A DNA stretch of 64,000 nucleotides from Candidatus Thioglobus sp. NP1 (GCF_003326015.1 NZ_CP023860.1:1240001-1304000), one strand, 5' to 3'. Shown: positions 21,060 to 32,469, numbered from the stretch's first letter. Translations and numbers: made by a program. Notes: a model not told the origin generated them from the sequence alone.

Positions 21060-21065
21060 TATAAT
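21060..21065 (+). promoter_or_regulatory. Candidate -10 element for the DUF498-rodA operon
   Basis: A perfect TATAAT occurs 33 bases upstream of the ATG at 21099. No good -35 hexamer is seen at 16-18 bases upstream, so this is a -10 call only. The promoter for gltX must lie in the same 164-base divergent gap. Confidence 0.4.
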
Positions 21066-21098
21066 AATATTCTTATGCTCAAATAAGTAAGTTAATTC

Positions 21099-21461
21099 AT
21101 GGAATTTACTCAACAAAGTGCTAATCAAAATACAATTATCTCATTAGATAATGTTTCAGTTTCACTAGCCTCCTCAAAATTAAAGACTCCCTGTTTTATT
21201 TCTTCAAATCAAACTGAAGAACTTTCAATCACTAAAATTGAAGATATTAATAAAGAGTTTTTATTTCCTCTTTTAGCTAAAGAGTCATTAGATATATTGA
21301 TAATTGGAACTGGAGAGAGTACAGTTTTCCTTTTGCCAAAACAACAAGTTGAGTTATCTGAGTTAGGACTTGGTATTGAATGTATGAATAATACTTCAGC
21401 AAGTTCAAGTTTCAATTTACTTCTTGCGGATTTAAGAAAAGTTGGTTTATTAATAATATGA
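21099..21461 (+). CDS. Mth938-like / DUF498 domain protein
   Basis: 120 residues, full domain length. The family pattern DILIIGTGESTVFLLPKQQV (residues about 64-83), then LGLGIECMNNTSASSSFNLLLADLRKVGLLI matches the DUF498 (NDUFAF3-like) fold. The eukaryotic relative assists respiratory complex I assembly; the bacterial role is not established. The stop overlaps the rodA start as ATGA, so translation is coupled to cell-shape machinery, though functional relation is unknown. Confidence 0.8.
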   Translation: MEFTQQSANQNTIISLDNVSVSLASSKLKTPCFISSNQTEELSITKIEDINKEFLFPLLAKESLDILIIGTGESTVFLLPKQQVELSELGLGIECMNNTSASSSFNLLLADLRKVGLLII

Positions 21462-22594
21462 TTCTTTATCTTTTTAAAAGAGTTATTTCCTTCTATAAGT
21501 TTTTCAAAATTGATACCCCCCTATTTATTTTTATTATTTTACTTTCCTCTTTAGGTCTTCTCATTTTATATAGTAGCTCTGGTGGCTCAATGAACCTTGT
21601 TTATAAACAGCTTATTCATCTTGGCTTAGCAACATCAGTTATGTTGATAATTGCACAAATACCCCCAATCTTATTTCTTAGATCAGCACCAATATTAATA
21701 ATTTTAGGGATCATTTTATTAATATTAGTACTATTTTTTGGAAGCTCTGGGGGGGGTGCACAAAGGTGGCTTGATATAGGAATAATTAGGTTTCAACCTT
21801 CAGAAATAATGAAAATTATTGTACCAATAACCATTGCTGCTATCTTAAGTGAAAAGACTTTACCACCTAGAGCCTTTCCTGTAATAATTTCTTTAGTAGT
21901 AATATCAACTGTTGTTTTACTTATTGCAAGACAGCCAGACTTAGGTACAGCTCTTCTGATTGGTGCATCTGGCGTTTATGTTTTATTTTTCTCTGGATTT
22001 AGAATAAAAGTAGTTAAAAATATTTGGTTAAATCTTACAATTCTTTTAAGTTTTTTTATTAGTAGTCTCTACTTTGCTTGGAATTATTTATTGATAGCCT
22101 ATCAAAAAAAACGAATATTAACTTTATTTAACCCTGAGTCTGATCCATTGGGCTCAGGCTATCATATCATTCAATCAAAAATTGCAATTGGGTCTGGAGG
22201 TTTGACTGGCAAGGGTCTTACTCAAGGCTCACAATCTCAATTGGACTTTGTGCCTGAACAATCTACTGACTTTATTTTTTCAGTATTAGCTGAAGAACTT
22301 GGCTTTCTTGGCTTTATGCTATTGATAATAATATACTCATTTATTATTTACAGATGTTTTAGTCTATCACTTCGATGTGAAGATAATTTTTCAAGATTAT
22401 TAGGATCAAGCCTTACATTTGTATTCTTTACTTATATTTTTGTAAATATAGGAATGGTCTCTGGACTTGTTCCAGTTGTTGGGGTTCCATTGCCATTAAT
22501 AAGCTATGGTGGTTCATCACTGATGACACTAATGGCAAGTTTTGGAATAATTATGTCGATTCATAAACATAAAAGTCCGCGTTATTTACAGTAA
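21458..22594 (+). CDS. rodA: Peptidoglycan glycosyltransferase RodA
   Basis: 378 residues with about ten transmembrane helices (SEDS family). It polymerises glycan strands during rod elongation with PBP2. GLLILYSSSGGSMNLVYKQLIHLG near the N-terminus is typical of RodA rather than FtsW; the catalytic Asp lies in RQPDLGTALLI and the C-terminal PLISYGGSSLMTLMASFG is a SEDS signature. Together with the following D,D-carboxypeptidase and D-amino acid aminotransferase genes it forms a wall-synthesis block. mrdA (PBP2) is not adjacent upstream, where DUF498 lies. Confidence 0.93.
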   Translation: MILYLFKRVISFYKFFKIDTPLFIFIILLSSLGLLILYSSSGGSMNLVYKQLIHLGLATSVMLIIAQIPPILFLRSAPILIILGIILLILVLFFGSSGGGAQRWLDIGIIRFQPSEIMKIIVPITIAAILSEKTLPPRAFPVIISLVVISTVVLLIARQPDLGTALLIGASGVYVLFFSGFRIKVVKNIWLNLTILLSFFISSLYFAWNYLLIAYQKKRILTLFNPESDPLGSGYHIIQSKIAIGSGGLTGKGLTQGSQSQLDFVPEQSTDFIFSVLAEELGFLGFMLLIIIYSFIIYRCFSLSLRCEDNFSRLLGSSLTFVFFTYIFVNIGMVSGLVPVVGVPLPLISYGGSSLMTLMASFGIIMSIHKHKSPRYLQ

Positions 22595-22681
22595 CTCGTT
22601 ATAATCGACTTACGAAAAAATGGTAGTATTTTTTTTAAAATTAATTAATAAAAAAATTATTTAACTCATAACTATTATTCT

Positions 22682-23827
22682 ATGAAATCAAACGCCTTGC
22701 TTAAATCTTTACAATTAATATTTTTATTCTTATTTGCATTTAATGTTCATGCAGATGAGCCACGTTTTTATATACCTGATGCACCTCCAATTGATGCAAG
22801 CTCGTATGCTCTTATGGATCATAATTCTAAATCCATGCTAGCTGCCAATAATGAAAACCAAAGAAGGTCGCCTGCCAGCTTAACAAAAATTATGACCTCT
22901 TATGTCATCTTTAAAAGGCTTAAAGAGGAATTCATAACTCTCGATGATGAAGTTAAAATTAGCGAAAAAGCATGGAGAACTGGGGGCTCTAGAAGTTTTA
23001 TTGAGGTTGGAAAAATAATAAGACTTGAAGATTTACTTAAAGGGATGATTATTCAATCAGGTAATGATGCTTCGGTTGCTCTTGCAGAACATGTTGCGGG
23101 TTCTGAAGGTACTTTTGTTCTCTTTATGAATGATTATGCCCAGCAACTTGGCATGACAAATTCTCGTTTTGAAAACTCTTCAGGCCTTCCGCATGAAGAA
23201 CAATACACAACTGCAAAAGATATGGCGATTCTATCAAGCGCTATGATTGAAGAATTTCCAGAATTTTATAAATGGTATAGTGAAAAAGAATTTACTTATA
23301 ACAATATTACGCAGACTAATCGAAATAAACTCCTTTTTACTGATAGTACTGTTGATGGACTTAAAACTGGCTGGACTCAAATGGCAGGATATTGCCTAGT
23401 AACTAGTGCTAATAGAGTTGGTATGAGGCTTATAACTGTAGTAATGGGCTCTGCAAGCCCTGCAGCAAGGACTATTGAAACTGAAAAACTTCTGGACTAT
23501 GGATTTCGTTTTTTTGAAACACAATCAGTTAATGATATATCTCATCAAGTTCCAGTTTATAAATCTAAAAAAGCAAATATTAAGGTTGGGGTTGCAGAAT
23601 CAAGTTACTTGACTCTTCCTCGTAATCAATTCAAATACACTACTCAAACCATAAATCTTTCGGGTGACTTGATTGCTCCAATTACTAAGGGTGATGAAGT
23701 TGGCACTCTTGCGATTAGTTTTAATAATAAAAATATAGCAACTCTTCCTCTTGTAGCACTTGATAATGCTATTGAAGGTGGTTTTTTAACAAAAATGGTT
23801 GATACTGTAAAACTTCTTTTTAGATAA
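22682..23827 (+). CDS. dacA: D-alanyl-D-alanine carboxypeptidase (PBP5/6 family)
   Basis: 381 residues. Signal peptide ending near NVHA (residues 1-24). Serine protease motifs: SxxK at Ser66-Lys69 (SLTK), SGN in IQSGNDASV and KTG in DGLKTGWTQ. A C-terminal PBP5_C beta domain and an amphipathic terminal helix (LTKMVDTVKLLFR) should hold it to the periplasmic face of the inner membrane. It removes the terminal D-Ala of stem pentapeptides. A TATAAT at 22600-22605 could be a -10 box for this gene and dat. dacA versus dacC cannot be told from sequence; the symbol is by family. Confidence 0.9.
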   Translation: MKSNALLKSLQLIFLFLFAFNVHADEPRFYIPDAPPIDASSYALMDHNSKSMLAANNENQRRSPASLTKIMTSYVIFKRLKEEFITLDDEVKISEKAWRTGGSRSFIEVGKIIRLEDLLKGMIIQSGNDASVALAEHVAGSEGTFVLFMNDYAQQLGMTNSRFENSSGLPHEEQYTTAKDMAILSSAMIEEFPEFYKWYSEKEFTYNNITQTNRNKLLFTDSTVDGLKTGWTQMAGYCLVTSANRVGMRLITVVMGSASPAARTIETEKLLDYGFRFFETQSVNDISHQVPVYKSKKANIKVGVAESSYLTLPRNQFKYTTQTINLSGDLIAPITKGDEVGTLAISFNNKNIATLPLVALDNAIEGGFLTKMVDTVKLLFR

Positions 23828-23829
23828 TC

Positions 23830-24720
23830 TTGGTTTATCTAAACGGAAATTTCGTTGAAAAAAATAAAGCTTACATTTCTGTAATGGATAGAGGCTTTCT
23901 ATTTGGGGATGGGGTCTATGAAGTATTTCCAACTTACAACAATAACATATTTGGATTAGATGCTCATCTTAATCGTCTTCAAGAAGGTCTTGATGCAATC
24001 AAAATTAAAAATCCTCATAGTAAAAATGAATGGATAAATCTTATTGAGAAAATTCTCTCTTTTAATAGTGTAAGTGCTGATCAAGCGATCTATTTGCAGG
24101 TATCTAGAGGTTGTGATCAGAATAGAAAACATACTCATGGAGACCTAAAACCAACTGTTTATATTCAAGCAAGTACAATGCCACTTCGAATCAAAGAAGA
24201 GCTACTTAAAGGAAAAACAGCTATATCAAGAGATGATATTAGATGGTCTCAGTGTAATACAAAGGCAACCTCACTTCTAGCAAATACGATGTATGCGCAA
24301 GAGGCAAAAATTGAAAATGCAGAAGAGGCAATTCTTTGTAAAGATGGTATTGTTACTGAAGGTGCTAGTTCAAATGTTTTTATCGTTAAAAATAACCTTA
24401 TATCTACTCATCCAAAGGGGCCAAAGATTTTACCTGGCATCACTAGAGATGCAGTTATATCATGTGCAAAGAGACTTAACCTCGAAGTCCAAGAAATTAC
24501 TTTTGATAAAGACGCGTTAATGAATGCAGATGAAGTTTGGATTACCAGCTCTACTCGCGAAATCCTTCCAATTACATTAATTGATAACAAAAAAATTGGT
24601 ACTGGAAATGCTGGCCCTTTGTGGTCATTAATCTACGATAGCTTTCAAGACTCAAAAAATGCTAAGCGCTCAGTCTCTGGAAGACGATTGAAAAAGATTG
24701 AAAGTATTATTCAAAATTAA
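23830..24720 (+). CDS. D-amino acid aminotransferase (class IV), TTG start
   Basis: 296 residues. Fold type IV PLP enzyme; N-terminal YLNGNFVEKNKAYISVMDRGFLFGDGVYEV is typical of Dat. PLP lysine is Lys145 (CNTKATSLL). It interconverts D-alanine and D-glutamate keto acids, supplying D-amino acids for peptidoglycan. The start is TTG at 23830, two bases after the dacA stop; no ATG or GTG precedes the conserved N-terminus and the next ATG (in SVMDRG) would cut the domain, so the unusual start is forced and probably relies on translational coupling. Relatives include branched-chain aminotransferase and ADC lyase, but RGFLFGDGVYE favours Dat. Confidence 0.85.
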   Translation: MVYLNGNFVEKNKAYISVMDRGFLFGDGVYEVFPTYNNNIFGLDAHLNRLQEGLDAIKIKNPHSKNEWINLIEKILSFNSVSADQAIYLQVSRGCDQNRKHTHGDLKPTVYIQASTMPLRIKEELLKGKTAISRDDIRWSQCNTKATSLLANTMYAQEAKIENAEEAILCKDGIVTEGASSNVFIVKNNLISTHPKGPKILPGITRDAVISCAKRLNLEVQEITFDKDALMNADEVWITSSTREILPITLIDNKKIGTGNAGPLWSLIYDSFQDSKNAKRSVSGRRLKKIESIIQN

Positions 24721-24762
24721 ATATATATTTAATTAGATTTTCAAAACAAGTAAAATCAAATT

Positions 24763-24870
24763 GTAGTGTCGAGGGTACACCGACAATGAATAGTTATGAA
24801 CCCCGCCAGGCCCGGAAGGGAGCAACGGTAATAATTTTTTTATGTGTTGAATCCTATTCTTGGCACTACC
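24763..24870 (+). ncRNA. ffs: Signal recognition particle RNA (4.5S)
   Basis: The conserved SRP apical domain is seen at 24805-24826: GCCAGGCCCGGAAGGGAGCA, corresponding to CAGGUCCGGAAGGAAGCAGC of E. coli 4.5S RNA. The ends pair: GTAGTG at 24763-24768 with CACTAC at 24864-24869, closing a single long hairpin of about 108 nt. A -10-like TAAAAT lies at 24751-24756, six bases before the predicted 5' end. No strong terminator follows, so dnaX (from 24895) may share the transcript. The ffs-dnaX-ybaB-recR order is common. Confidence 0.93.
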
Positions 24871-24894
24871 TTTCTTATTTTAATCTAATCAGTA

Positions 24895-26517
24895 ATGAGT
24901 GAACACTACGAAGTTTTAGCAAGAAAATATAGACCACACAACTTTAATGAGTTAGTTGGTCAAAGTCATACCATTAGAACCCTTGTTAATGCCCTTGACA
25001 ATAATCATCTCCACCATGGTTTTTTATTCACTGGAACACGTGGTGTTGGTAAAACAACTATTGCTAGAATCTTTGCCAAATCTGTAAATTGTGAAACTGG
25101 AGTTAGCTCTAATCCATGCGGTAAATGTGAAACATGCCTAGAAATAGATCTTGGACAATCTGTTGACCTTATTGAACTTGATGCCGCCTCTCATACTGGA
25201 GTAGATAATATGAGAGAGATTCTTGAAAATGCTCAGTATACGCCCACTAAAAATCTTTATAAGATTTATCTTATTGATGAAGTCCATATGCTCTCTAAAA
25301 GTAGCTTCAATGCTCTATTAAAGACTCTTGAAGAGCCACCAAAACATATTAAGTTTTTACTAGCAACTACTGATCCAAAAAAACTTCCAATCACTATTCT
25401 TTCCCGTTGTCTTCAATTTAATTTAAATAAACTCACCCATAATGAAATTTTAGAGCATCTTAAGTTTATTATGAATTCTGAGAAACTAGAATTTGAAGAC
25501 AAAGCATTATCAAAAATAGCTGATTTTGGTAATGGATCAATGAGAGACGCTCTTAGTCTTCTTGATCAATCAATTTCTTATGGAAATGGAAGTGTAAAAG
25601 ATAAAGACATAACTGAAATGCTTGGCTTAGTTAATCATAGTGACATTGCAAAACTTGCTTTGCTAGTTATTGAAAAAAAGGCGAAGGAAGCTTTATTATT
25701 AATTAGAGATTTAGCTCATAGAGGGGAAAACCTTTCAACAACACTAAAAGACTTAACTTCCCTTTTTCATAAAATATCTACTGCTCAAATGATTGTTGAC
25801 GAGAAACAAATATCTCCAGAAATTATAGATCTTGCCAACAAAATTTCAGCTCAAGACTTACAACTTTTTTATCAAATTGCAATCAATGGTCAAAAAGACA
25901 TGCAACATTCTCCAAGCGAACAAACAGGCCTTGAAATGACGATTCTTAGAATGATAGCTTTTCATCCAGATCAAGAGAATACAGAAAAAAAAAATCTAAA
26001 ACCAAGTCATAGCGACAAAACTGCTTTAAAGAAAAATAAAGACAACTCGATTAATTCAGACTATTTAGATAAAACAAATAATAAAGATGTCGAATTAGAC
26101 GTAATAAAAGCTCCTGATATTAAATCCCAAGATGATTGGGAGAAAGTTATTGTTGAGCTTGGCTTTGAAGGTGCTGCAAAGATGCTTGTAAAAAATACTC
26201 TTTTTAATTCATTAGTTGATTCAACACTAAAACTTACTCTTAATAATGAATTTATGAATTTACTCACAAAGAATACTAAAAACTCTATTGAAAAAACACT
26301 AAGAAGTTTTTATAGTGATTTAACTCTATTTATTGAATCAGGTGAAACTAATGGAAGCACTTTGTCTCAAAAAGAATCTACTAAGCTTGAGACAGAACGA
26401 AAGATAACAGAAGAGCAATTTCTGGGTGATGATGGACTTAAGGAACTAGAAGAAACTTTCAATACAAAGGTTGATACTAAATCAATTAAATCATTAAAGG
26501 AGACTAAAAATGTTTAA
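24895..26517 (+). CDS. dnaX: DNA polymerase III subunits gamma and tau
   Basis: 540 residues. Clamp-loader ATPase: opening ARKYRPHNFNELVGQ, Walker A GTRGVGKT (47-54), zinc cysteines 66, 75, 78 and 81, Walker B LIDEVHMLSK and sensor loops (TTDPKKLP). Domain III ends around residue 360 (QTGLEMTILRMIAFHP). A Lys/Asn/Asp-rich linker and a tau-type C-terminal region follow. At codons 364-366 there is a run of ten A with stops soon after in both other frames (see separate entry), the right place to make gamma. Its 3' end overlaps ybaB by eight bases. Confidence 0.95.
   Translation: MSEHYEVLARKYRPHNFNELVGQSHTIRTLVNALDNNHLHHGFLFTGTRGVGKTTIARIFAKSVNCETGVSSNPCGKCETCLEIDLGQSVDLIELDAASHTGVDNMREILENAQYTPTKNLYKIYLIDEVHMLSKSSFNALLKTLEEPPKHIKFLLATTDPKKLPITILSRCLQFNLNKLTHNEILEHLKFIMNSEKLEFEDKALSKIADFGNGSMRDALSLLDQSISYGNGSVKDKDITEMLGLVNHSDIAKLALLVIEKKAKEALLLIRDLAHRGENLSTTLKDLTSLFHKISTAQMIVDEKQISPEIIDLANKISAQDLQLFYQIAINGQKDMQHSPSEQTGLEMTILRMIAFHPDQENTEKKNLKPSHSDKTALKKNKDNSINSDYLDKTNNKDVELDVIKAPDIKSQDDWEKVIVELGFEGAAKMLVKNTLFNSLVDSTLKLTLNNEFMNLLTKNTKNSIEKTLRSFYSDLTLFIESGETNGSTLSQKESTKLETERKITEEQFLGDDGLKELEETFNTKVDTKSIKSLKETKNV
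25985..25994 (+). promoter_or_regulatory. Candidate slippage site in dnaX for gamma synthesis
   Basis: Ten consecutive A, codons GAA-AAA-AAA-AAT of the zero frame. In the -1 frame a TAG follows five codons after the run (TCT AAA ACC AAG TCA TAG); in the +1 frame a TAA follows within two codons (ATC TAA). Slippage either way would truncate the protein near residue 366-372, directly after domain III. Comparable to the A9 transcriptional slippage site of Thermus dnaX. Slippage itself is inferred, not shown. Confidence 0.55.
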
Positions 26518-26815
26518 AGGTGGTATGGTTGAAATGATGAAAAAAGCAAAGCAAATGCAAGAAGATATGGAGTCTGCTAAACAAGAAATTAAATTAATTT
26601 CATGTAGAGGGGAGTCAGCCTCTGGGGCTATTAAAGTTGATTTAAATGGGGATTATAAAGTTACAAATATAAGCATTGATAATTCCCTAATGGATGATAA
26701 GGAGATGCTAGAAGATTTATTAATATTAGCAATCAATAATGCCTCTAACGAAGTAAGTTTAATTTCAAAAGAAAAGCTTAAAAGTGTTACTGGTGGGATA
26801 AACTTACCTTTTTAA
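26510..26815 (+). CDS. ybaB: YbaB/EbfC nucleoid-associated protein
   Basis: 101 residues. MVEMMKKAKQMQEDMESAKQEI, then VDLNGDYKVTNISIDNSLMDD and DLLILAINNAS are family landmarks. DNA-binding dimer of tweezer shape, linked genetically to recR and dnaX and thought to act in nucleoid organisation or repair. Starts inside the dnaX 3' end (eight-base overlap) with AAGGAGACTAAAA upstream of ATG as a strong ribosome-binding site. Conserved position before recR. Confidence 0.94.
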   Translation: MFKGGMVEMMKKAKQMQEDMESAKQEIKLISCRGESASGAIKVDLNGDYKVTNISIDNSLMDDKEMLEDLLILAINNASNEVSLISKEKLKSVTGGINLPF

Positions 26816-26835
26816 TAGCTTTAAAAATACATAAG

Positions 26836-27420
26836 ATGATTGAAAAACTAAATAAAGCCTTCAGTAAATTACCTGGTGTTGGTGCTAAAACTGCCCAAAG
26901 GTTTATTTACCACCTCTTGGAAAGAGATAGGCCAGGTGGTTTAGATCTTGCCAAGGCTTTAAATGAAGCGATGGAAAATGTGAAAAATTGTGAGAGATGC
27001 AGGACTCTTACTGAAAAAACTGTATGTGAGATATGCTCAAGCACCTCTCGTGACGAGTCACAATTATGTATTGTTGAAACTCCTTCAGATATTCATGTAA
27101 TTGAACAGAGTGGGGTCTATTCTGGGAAATACTTTGTCCTTAGTGGCTACCTTTCACCAATTGATGGTATTGGAGCTGCAGAGCTTGGTTTAGATGAACT
27201 TGAAGGCTTATTAACGAAAGAAAAGGTTAATGAAATAATTCTAGCAACTAATGCAACTATTGAAGGTGAGGTTACTGCTCACTATATTCATAATTTAGCT
27301 AAAAAATATCAAATAAAAACCACTAGGATAGCTCATGGAATTCCTTTAGGTGGTGAACTTGAATACACAGATATTAATACTATAGCGCATGCACTTTCTG
27401 GACGAAAGGATTACAATTAG
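26836..27420 (+). CDS. recR: Recombination protein RecR
   Basis: 194 residues, standard length. N-terminal helix-hairpin-helix (KLPGVGAKTAQRFIYHLL), C4 zinc finger (CERC..CEICSS), a Toprim domain from QLCIVETPSDIHVIEQSG to TRIAHGIPLGGELEY, and the family end. RecR with RecF/RecO loads RecA at gaps. Last gene of the dnaX-ybaB-recR run; a new promoter is likely before valS. Confidence 0.96.
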   Translation: MIEKLNKAFSKLPGVGAKTAQRFIYHLLERDRPGGLDLAKALNEAMENVKNCERCRTLTEKTVCEICSSTSRDESQLCIVETPSDIHVIEQSGVYSGKYFVLSGYLSPIDGIGAAELGLDELEGLLTKEKVNEIILATNATIEGEVTAHYIHNLAKKYQIKTTRIAHGIPLGGELEYTDINTIAHALSGRKDYN

Positions 27421-27460
27421 ACTATCGTTAAAGGTGTAGTTCTTCTTACCGTAGTTATTG

Positions 27461-27466
27461 TATAAT
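27461..27466 (+). promoter_or_regulatory. Candidate -10 element for valS
   Basis: A perfect TATAAT 29 bases upstream of the valS ATG. No clear -35 hexamer is seen at normal spacing. It lies in the 75-base gap after recR, which has no obvious terminator. Confidence 0.4.
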
Positions 27467-27495
27467 ATTTCAGTTTTATCCGCCATCATAACTTC

Positions 27496-30243
27496 ATGGA
27501 AAAAACATACAATCCTGAACATATCGAAGCAAAGTATCGCGATGTATGGGAGAAAGATGGTCTCTTCTCTTCAAATTTAAACTCAAAGAGTAAAAATACT
27601 TTTAGTATTGTTCTTCCTCCACCTAATGTGACAGGAAGCTTACATATGGGTCATGCTTTTCAGCATACTATTATGGATGTATATACTCGATATAACAGAA
27701 GCAAAGGTAGTCAAACTTTGTGGCAACCAGGAACTGATCATGCTGGAATAGCAACCCAAATGGTTGTTGAAAGGCAGCTAGGACAAGAAAATATCTCTCG
27801 TCATGACCTTGGTCGTGATAAATTTACCGAAAAAGTCTGGGATTGGAAGTCTAAGTCAGGAGGAACTATTACCTCTCAAATGAGACGCCTGGGAGCTTCT
27901 GTTGATTGGGAAAGAGAGCGTTTCACCATGGATAAAGAGCTTTCAGAAGCAGTAAAAAAAGTTTTTATTGATTTATATAACGAAGATTTAATTTATCGTG
28001 GCAAAAGACTTGTTAATTGGGACCCTGTTCTATTAACTGCAGTTTCTGATCTTGAAGTCATAAGTACTGAAGAAACTGGCTTTTTATGGCATATCAAATA
28101 CCCAGTTATTGGTTCAGATGAAATTCTAGTTGTGGCTACAACCCGTCCTGAAACAATGCTTGGAGACTCAGCTGTTGCAGTTCATCCAGAGGATTCACGC
28201 TATCAACATTTAATTGGGAAAATGATAGCTCTTCCTCTATCAGATAGAAAAATTCCAATCATTGCAGATGACTACGTTGATATGGAGTTTGGTACAGGTT
28301 GTGTAAAGATAACACCAGCACATGATTTCAATGACTATGAAATTGGTCAAAGACATAATCTTGAAACTATAAATATCTTAACTGATGATGCTAGAATTAA
28401 TCTTAATGCTCCAGAAGCCTATCAAGGATTGGATCGTTTTGATGCTCGAAAAGCTATAGTTCAAGACTTAGAAAAACAAAGTTCAATTGCAAAAATTGAT
28501 GGCCATACCCTCATGGTTCCAAGAGGAGACAGGACGCATAGTATTATTGAACCTTATATGACTGACCAGTGGTTTGTTAAGGTAAAGCCATTAGCAGAAC
28601 CCGCTATAGAAGCAGTAAAAAAAGGCGATATTCGCTTCGTACCTGAAAACTGGAACAAAACCTACTTTAATTGGATGGAAAATATTGAAGATTGGTGTAT
28701 TTCTCGTCAAATATGGTGGGGACATCGTATTCCAGCATGGTATGACAAGTCTGGAAAAATCTATGTTGCAAATAATCTAGAAGAAGCTCAGGCTCAAGCT
28801 GGTATTGATAATGATCTTGTTCAAGATGAAGATGTTCTTGATACTTGGTTCTCTTCTGCTTTGTGGCCATTTTCAACCCTAGGATGGCCAGAAAATACGC
28901 CTGAACTCGCACGCTTCTATCCTACAAGTGTTCTTGTTACAGGTTTTGATATTATCTTTTTCTGGGTTGCAAGAATGATTATGTTTGGCCTGAAGTTTAC
29001 TGGAGACGTGCCATTTAAAGATATTTATATTACAGGTCTTATAAAAGATGGCAATGGTCAAAAAATGAGCAAATCCAAAGGTAACGTGCTAGATCCAATC
29101 GATCTTATTGATGGCATAAGCCTAGAAGACCTTCTTGTCAAAAGAACACAAGGCATGATGCAGCCAAAACTCACTGAAAAGATTAAAAAACAAACCAAAA
29201 AAGAATTTCCTGATGGAATACCTGCTTTTGGAACTGATGCAATAAGATTTACCTTTGCTGCTCTGGCTTCTTTTGGTAGGGATATTAAATTTGATCTTAA
29301 AAGAGTAGAAGGTTATAGAAACTTTTGTAATAAGCTTTGGAATGCATCTCGTTTTGTCTTAATGAATCTAGAATCGCAATCAATTGATTTTAATTCAAAA
29401 CTATCTTCCCCAGATAAATGGATCCTCTCTAGACTTCAGCATACAAAAATTGAGGTAGAAAAACATTTATCTGAATACCGCCTAGACTTAATGAGCCAGT
29501 CCTTATATGATTTTGTTTGGCATGATTATTGTGACTGGTATTTAGAGTTATCAAAACCATTATTGGAAAATAATTTAACAAAAAAAGGTACCCAAGCCAC
29601 ACTGCTTAAAGTACTTACTGAAATTTTAATCTTACTTCATCCAATTATTCCATTTATCACGGAAGAGATTTTTGAGCAGTCCCAAAAACTTATTGATAGT
29701 TCTACAGAGAAGCTAATTTCTAAAAAATTTCCTGAACCTGATAAAGCTCTCTTTAACAAGGATGCAGAGTTAGAAATAGATTGGTTAAAACAATTTATTT
29801 TGGGAATTAGGCAAATAAGAGGCGAAATGAATATTACCCCAGGAAAACCTCTTCCATGCTTTGTCCAAAATCTAAATTCTTTGGACAAAACTTTTATTAA
29901 AAATAACGAGTCAATTATATTTGCCTTAGCAAAACTTAAAAATGTTGAAATTCTTTTAGATAATGATAATGAGCCTGAGTCTGCAATTGCTCTAGTTGGT
30001 GAAATGAAAATACTTATCCCATTAGCAGGCTTAATTGATAAAGACCAAGAGATAGCTCGATTAAATAAAGAAATAGATAAATTGAATAAATTACAACTTC
30101 AATTCTCAGGAAAATTGAATAATAATCAATTTATATCTTCAGCTCCAGAGGCAGTTGTTGAAAAGGAAAAATTAAAACTTGCTTCAGTAGAGCAATCTCT
30201 TGACGAGCTTGAGATCCAACTTAAAAAAATTAGCCAATTATGA
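27496..30243 (+). CDS. valS: Valyl-tRNA synthetase
   Basis: 915 residues. Class I synthetase: HIGH motif in [21 protein letters not shown] as [14 protein letters not shown]. The editing (CP1) domain shows [30 protein letters not shown] and [10 protein letters not shown] are also ValRS features. The C-terminal coiled coil ([19 protein letters not shown]) is typical of ValS and contacts the tRNA. Length is near the E. coli enzyme (951). Monocistronic as far as can be seen. Confidence 0.97.
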   Translation: MEKTYNPEHIEAKYRDVWEKDGLFSSNLNSKSKNTFSIVLPPPNVTGSLHMGHAFQHTIMDVYTRYNRSKGSQTLWQPGTDHAGIATQMVVERQLGQENISRHDLGRDKFTEKVWDWKSKSGGTITSQMRRLGASVDWERERFTMDKELSEAVKKVFIDLYNEDLIYRGKRLVNWDPVLLTAVSDLEVISTEETGFLWHIKYPVIGSDEILVVATTRPETMLGDSAVAVHPEDSRYQHLIGKMIALPLSDRKIPIIADDYVDMEFGTGCVKITPAHDFNDYEIGQRHNLETINILTDDARINLNAPEAYQGLDRFDARKAIVQDLEKQSSIAKIDGHTLMVPRGDRTHSIIEPYMTDQWFVKVKPLAEPAIEAVKKGDIRFVPENWNKTYFNWMENIEDWCISRQIWWGHRIPAWYDKSGKIYVANNLEEAQAQAGIDNDLVQDEDVLDTWFSSALWPFSTLGWPENTPELARFYPTSVLVTGFDIIFFWVARMIMFGLKFTGDVPFKDIYITGLIKDGNGQKMSKSKGNVLDPIDLIDGISLEDLLVKRTQGMMQPKLTEKIKKQTKKEFPDGIPAFGTDAIRFTFAALASFGRDIKFDLKRVEGYRNFCNKLWNASRFVLMNLESQSIDFNSKLSSPDKWILSRLQHTKIEVEKHLSEYRLDLMSQSLYDFVWHDYCDWYLELSKPLLENNLTKKGTQATLLKVLTEILILLHPIIPFITEEIFEQSQKLIDSSTEKLISKKFPEPDKALFNKDAELEIDWLKQFILGIRQIRGEMNITPGKPLPCFVQNLNSLDKTFIKNNESIIFALAKLKNVEILLDNDNEPESAIALVGEMKILIPLAGLIDKDQEIARLNKEIDKLNKLQLQFSGKLNNNQFISSAPEAVVEKEKLKLASVEQSLDELEIQLKKISQL

Positions 30244-30324
30244 AAAAATATTATGGTTCATTAAAAGCACACATAAAACACATTTATTTTATTTTGTGCG
30301 ATATACAATAGTAATTATTAAAAT

Positions 30325-30978
30325 ATGAAAAATTATAAAACCTTATTCTTACTTCTATTATTAGTAACCTTTAGAGCTGGTGCTGAATCACTTGTCTATA
30401 TAACTGATCAAATGGAATTGCCTTTTCGATCTGAAAAGTCCTTTGATAATGAAAATATTATTCGATTTCTTTCTTCAGGCACAGAAGCTTCTATATTGCA
30501 AAGTACTGAAGATGGGTGGGCTCAGATTCAAGTTGATGATACTATTGGATGGATTTCATCACGCTATATTTCTTCAGAACCCTCTGCGAGAGAAAAATTA
30601 AAAAAATTAACTAGAACTTTCAATGAAAATAAGCTTCTAATTTCTAAGTTGAGTACTGAAAAAGAAGCTCTTGAAAATGAACTTATTACTATTAAACAAG
30701 ATAATACAGATCTTGCTATTCAAAGTTCAAAATCTAAAGCTGAAAAGGCTCATATTGAACAAGTCTATCAAGATGCTCTTAAGCTTGAACATGAGAATGA
30801 AAAATTAATTCAAGAATCGCTTCAGCTCAAAGCAGAACTCCAGTTGGCGGAAAACAATACTCAAATACAAAAAGATACTAGCTCAAGAAACTGGTTTATT
30901 GTTGGTGCAATAGTGTTATTCTTTGGAATGATTATTGGTTTTATATTACCTGGACTTCTGAATAGAAGGCGTTATTAA
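30325..30978 (+). CDS. SH3-domain protein with coiled coil and C-terminal membrane anchor (YgiM-like)
   Basis: 217 residues with the layout of the TIGR04211/YgiM family. A signal peptide (residues 1-20, ending RAGA) is followed by a bacterial SH3 domain (about 24-85, with LPFRSEKSFDNENIIRFLSSGTEASIL and WAQIQVDDTIGWISSRYIS). Then a Glu/Lys-rich coiled coil (about 90-170) and a membrane helix near the C-terminus (WFIVGAIVLFFGMIIGFILPGLL) with a basic RRRY end. Probably binds periplasmic peptidoglycan while anchored in the inner membrane. Cellular role is not established. Eighteen bases before guaB, so possibly co-transcribed. Confidence 0.8.
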   Translation: MKNYKTLFLLLLLVTFRAGAESLVYITDQMELPFRSEKSFDNENIIRFLSSGTEASILQSTEDGWAQIQVDDTIGWISSRYISSEPSAREKLKKLTRTFNENKLLISKLSTEKEALENELITIKQDNTDLAIQSSKSKAEKAHIEQVYQDALKLEHENEKLIQESLQLKAELQLAENNTQIQKDTSSRNWFIVGAIVLFFGMIIGFILPGLLNRRRY

Positions 30979-32457
<1,479 letters not shown>

Positions 32458-32469
32458 ATCAACACTTAT

